A stretch of 64,000 nt of DNA from Leptospiraceae bacterium. Lineage in GTDB: Bacteria; Spirochaetota; Leptospiria; Leptospirales; Leptospiraceae. Shown here one piece after another: positions 62,101 through 64,000 of the stretch. The translations under genes were made by a program, and so were the position numbers. The notes under the pieces are model-generated. The model ran no database searches and was not told the origin of the DNA. It was given only the letters and a program-made list of their open reading frames with translations. The stretch lies in assembly GCA_024233835.1 (NCBI GenBank), contig JACKPC010000002.1:953001-1017000 (forward strand). Reading direction: 5' to 3'. Within the stretch, counting starts at the first letter, position 1. The number at the start of each line of letters is the position of its first letter.

Positions 62101-62176
62101 CTCAAACAGAGCGTATAAAACATTTCCGCCAAATCGGATGCTGCGGAAACGTCTTATGACGCTCGGGACGTTGTGA
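62101..62176 (+). mobile_element. attC-like site E (76 bp, short class)
   Basis: Starts CTCAAAC and ends GTTGTGA, cut expected at 62170/62171. Arms GAGCGTATAA and TTATGACGCTC have one extra G, in the same position as in sites A and D. The core TTTCCGCC/GCGGAAA is kept. Its right box and the bases after it are the same as those of site D for at least 17 nt. Confidence 0.8.
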
Positions 62177-62192
62177 GGGCATTTTTTATTAT

Positions 62193-62255
62193 TAGAAATA
62201 TTAGAGTTAAATGAATAAAACATGGAAAATATTAGAGTTAAATGAATAAAACATG
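62193..62255 (+). repeat. 31-bp tandem duplication at the start of the cassette 6 gene
   Basis: The unit ATATTAGAGTTAAATGAATA plus the next 11 bases occurs twice in direct tandem, then begins a third time. The copy boundary includes the ATG used at 62253. The upstream copy has an ATG with only seven codons before TGA. Confidence 0.7.
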
Positions 62256-62687
62256 GAAAATATTAGAGATTCATTAGTTAACATTGCATTAGAATGGGAA
62301 GATAGATATACTGTCATGCCGCAAATAACTTCGGCTATATCTGAATATGATGCTGCAAAATTAGTTGGATGTGATGATGAGAAATATTCTAAATCAATGA
62401 AAAATCAAACTGCTGTAACGAAAGGTTTCGATTTTTTATTTGAAAATAAAAAGTATCAAATTAAAGCAAATAGACCTAGTGGAAAACCCGGGAGCAAAGT
62501 TACAAAAGTTGCAAATGCTAAAAATTATGATTGGGATATTTTAATTTGGATACTATATGATACAAAATTTATTCTTAATGAAGCTTGGAAATTTAAAGTA
62601 AGTGAATATAAGAATTTATTTGATAATAAAAAAAGATTATCCCCAGATGATATGAGAAAAGGAGAATGTTTGTATAAAATTTCATAA
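62253..62687 (+). CDS. Small PD-(D/E)xK-like protein, cassette 6
   Basis: 144 residues, not recognised with certainty. GFDFLFENKKYQIKANR (about 58-74) has D60, Q69 and K71 in the D...QxK pattern of restriction-endonuclease folds, with GSKVTKV and WDILIWILYD after it. The frame from MENIRDS is open to a TAA at 62685. The gene lies before the IS, and part of its regulatory region has been duplicated. Confidence 0.5.
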   Translation: MENIRDSLVNIALEWEDRYTVMPQITSAISEYDAAKLVGCDDEKYSKSMKNQTAVTKGFDFLFENKKYQIKANRPSGKPGSKVTKVANAKNYDWDILIWILYDTKFILNEAWKFKVSEYKNLFDNKKRLSPDDMRKGECLYKIS

Positions 62688-62745
62688 AAAATTCTTGGCT
62701 CTATTTTATGAAATAGAAGATTTACTACCTAATTCAACTTATTAT

Positions 62746-63911
62746 GTGACCTTACGCAGAGGAAATAAAAAATAAAATAGAATGAGTGCCTGTACGACAA
62801 TAGAAGTATGAGACACGACGAAATTTTTGAATTATATGTAGATTATTTGCTATCGAGTTTCGGAGAGGTTACAGCGACCGGATTATCAGCGCTGACGGGA
62901 GGAATAATTTCACATGACAGGATAACCAGAAGTCTATCTGAACCCGAATTTGGACCTAAAGACCTCTGGAAAGAAGTAAAACCTATTGTGAAGAAAGTAG
63001 CTTCAGAAGATGCTGTAATAGCTTTCGATGATTCGATACTTGAGAAACCTTATACAGATGAAAATGAAATGATTAGCTGGCACTACTCTCATACGAAAAA
63101 CAGAAATGTTAAGGGAATCAACCTTTTAACAGGTCTTTATTATTCTAACGGTATCAGTATTCCTGTGAGCTATTATATGGTGAAGAAAACAGAAATCTAT
63201 ATTGATAAAAAAACAGGAAAAGAGCATAGAAAAAGTCCCATTAGCAAAAACGAAATAGTTCGTGATTTAAGCCAACAGATAATAAAAAATGGTGTGAAGT
63301 TCAAATACTTTCTTACAGATTCCTGGTTTTCTTCAACAGAAAACATGATGTTTTTCAAGGTAGACTTACAAAAGGACTTCATAATGGGTTTGAAAAGTAA
63401 CCGACTTGTAGCCATGAGTCTTCAGGACAAAAAGGAAAAAAGATACATACCAATAGATTCTATTGAATTGGAAAAAGGTTCCGTAAAAGAAGTTTTCCTT
63501 GAAGGGGTAAGGTTTCCCCTGTATATTGTGAAAAAAGTCTTCATAAACGAAGATGAAAGCACTGGAATTCTCTATCTGATAACAAGTGATCCCGGATTAT
63601 CCTATAATGACCTTTTTGAAATCTATCAAAAAAGATGGAAAATTGAAGATTATCACAAGTCGATCAAGCAGAATACAGCTATCACAAAATCACAGACAAA
63701 GACAGTAAGAACTCAGAGTAACCATATATTTGCTTCTCTGTGTGCATTTGTTAAATTGGAAAAACTAAGAATTGTGGCCTCTGTTAACCAGACAAATGTT
63801 AGAAAATGGATATATTTTAATGCTCAGAAAAAAGCTATGGAATTTCTGAAAAATCTCAGTTGCAATTTAGATAATTATTTTTATTCTAAACAGGCTACTG
63901 CGTAAGGTGAG
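62746..63911 (+). mobile_element. Insertion sequence with IS4/IS701-type transposase
   Basis: About 1166 bp. Imperfect terminal inverted repeats GTGACCTTACGCAG (62746) and its counterpart CTGCGTAAGGTGAG (63898-63911) share an 11-bp ACCTTACGCAG core. TTATTAT occurs on both sides (62739-62745 and 63912-63918), which would be a 7-bp target duplication. It sits in cassette 6 behind the PD-(D/E)xK-like gene. Confidence 0.75.
62808..63905 (+). CDS. DDE transposase, IS4/IS701 superfamily
   Basis: 365 residues. FDDSILEKPY (about 76-85) carries the first aspartate, FLTDSWFSS the second, and YQKRWKIEDYHKSIKQN the YREK-type box with the glutamate. The frame is intact, so the element may be active. It is the only transposase gene in the window. 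Confidence 0.85.
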   Translation: MRHDEIFELYVDYLLSSFGEVTATGLSALTGGIISHDRITRSLSEPEFGPKDLWKEVKPIVKKVASEDAVIAFDDSILEKPYTDENEMISWHYSHTKNRNVKGINLLTGLYYSNGISIPVSYYMVKKTEIYIDKKTGKEHRKSPISKNEIVRDLSQQIIKNGVKFKYFLTDSWFSSTENMMFFKVDLQKDFIMGLKSNRLVAMSLQDKKEKRYIPIDSIELEKGSVKEVFLEGVRFPLYIVKKVFINEDESTGILYLITSDPGLSYNDLFEIYQKRWKIEDYHKSIKQNTAITKSQTKTVRTQSNHIFASLCAFVKLEKLRIVASVNQTNVRKWIYFNAQKKAMEFLKNLSCNLDNYFYSKQATA

Positions 63912-64000
63912 TTATTATATAATTAGTATATCATTTGACAAAAATTTTTACCTACACAACCCTGTCTAAATGGCAAAAAAATAATAGTAGACTATTTTCT

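Larger units (their letters stand above)
49571..63908. mobile_element. Integron-like cassette array with its integrase
   Basis: A minus-strand tyrosine recombinase, a simple attI-like site (50843-50866), then plus-strand cassettes separated by five attC-like palindromic sites (A-E). Crossover points by the G^TT rule are 50858/50859, 54185/54186, 57368/57369, 58626/58627, 60615/60616 and 62170/62171. Each of the first five cassettes begins with bases complementary to those before the AAC box at its own end, and these differ between cassettes. All cassette genes point away from the integrase. Cassette 6 carries an IS and its far end is not in the window. The relation of ends is seen directly; integron-type recombination is inferred. 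Confidence 0.82.

Noticed and set aside
50859..62176. Reading the palindromic spacers as a CRISPR array or as REP repeats
   Set aside because: Spacing is 1.3-3.3 kb with full genes between, arms are specific to each cassette, and there is no short regular repeat-spacer pattern or cas gene.
63951..64000. Possible sixth attC-like site (ACACAAC near 63954)
   Set aside because: It partly matches the expected end of cassette 6, but the next bases do not contain the GAGCGT or AGAGTAGCCG arm and the window stops before a GTTG box could be seen.

Overview
The window looks like a chromosome segment from a low-GC, LPS-bearing spirochaete of the Leptospirales (Leptospira or a close relative). This is inferred from the RpoB/RpoC type and length, asparagine at the rifampicin-cluster position typical of spirochaetes (RpoB N479), an lpxK gene, the tRNA-Thr/tRNA-Trp-secE-nusG-rplKAJL-rpoBC-rpsLG order, and many Leptospira-style lipoproteins and partner-switching regulators. 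No marker here fixes the species.

Layout. 1-23.7 kb is mostly housekeeping: HAD phosphatase, membrane-anchored M20 peptidase, MsbA-like exporter, family 5 solute-binding lipoprotein, a tight minus-strand cluster aspS-phoH-pgpH-ybeY-PBP1A, lpxK, radA, an RNase D-like exonuclease, a GH36 alpha-galactosidase, a DUF486 protein, a cyclopropane-synthase-like methyltransferase and a GPH-family sugar transporter. 23.8-27.5 kb holds a partner-switching operon (HATPase, STAS-like protein, SpoIIE phosphatase with C-terminal repeats) and a FecR-domain lipoprotein. 27.6-34.6 kb is one very large repeat-rich surface-protein gene (chitobiase-like, He_PIG, Calx-beta and LamG domains) broken by one nonsense codon and three frameshifts. 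34.8-47.2 kb is the ribosomal protein/RNA polymerase cluster with two tRNA genes at its head. 47.2-49.3 kb encodes a hybrid sensor kinase.

The most interesting part is 49.6 kb to the end. A minus-strand tyrosine recombinase stands next to a run of plus-strand gene cassettes. Between cassettes lie palindromic sites that begin with an (N)AAC box and end with GTTG. The first bases of each cassette, just after G^TT, are complementary to the bases just before the AAC box at that cassette's own end. This cassette-specific relation is what an integron attI/attC system predicts. The recombinase, however, lacks the IntI-specific insertion, the terminal complementarity runs well beyond the classical 7-bp boxes, and the attC-like sites fall into a ~77-bp class and a ~286-bp multi-hairpin class. 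Five complete cassettes (3327, 3183, 1258, 1989 and 1555 bp) and a sixth interrupted by an insertion sequence carry mostly defence or conflict genes: an Eco57I-like restriction-modification enzyme, a PHP-AAA (TrlF-like) ATPase, a ParB-like protein with a DUF433/DUF5615 toxin-antitoxin pair, a GIY-YIG nuclease with a DUF4365 protein, a lipoprotein with a solitary deaminase and a DUF416 protein, and a small PD-(D/E)xK-like protein. I read it as an integron-like defence island run by an atypical integrase. All domain names come from reading motifs; no database search was possible.
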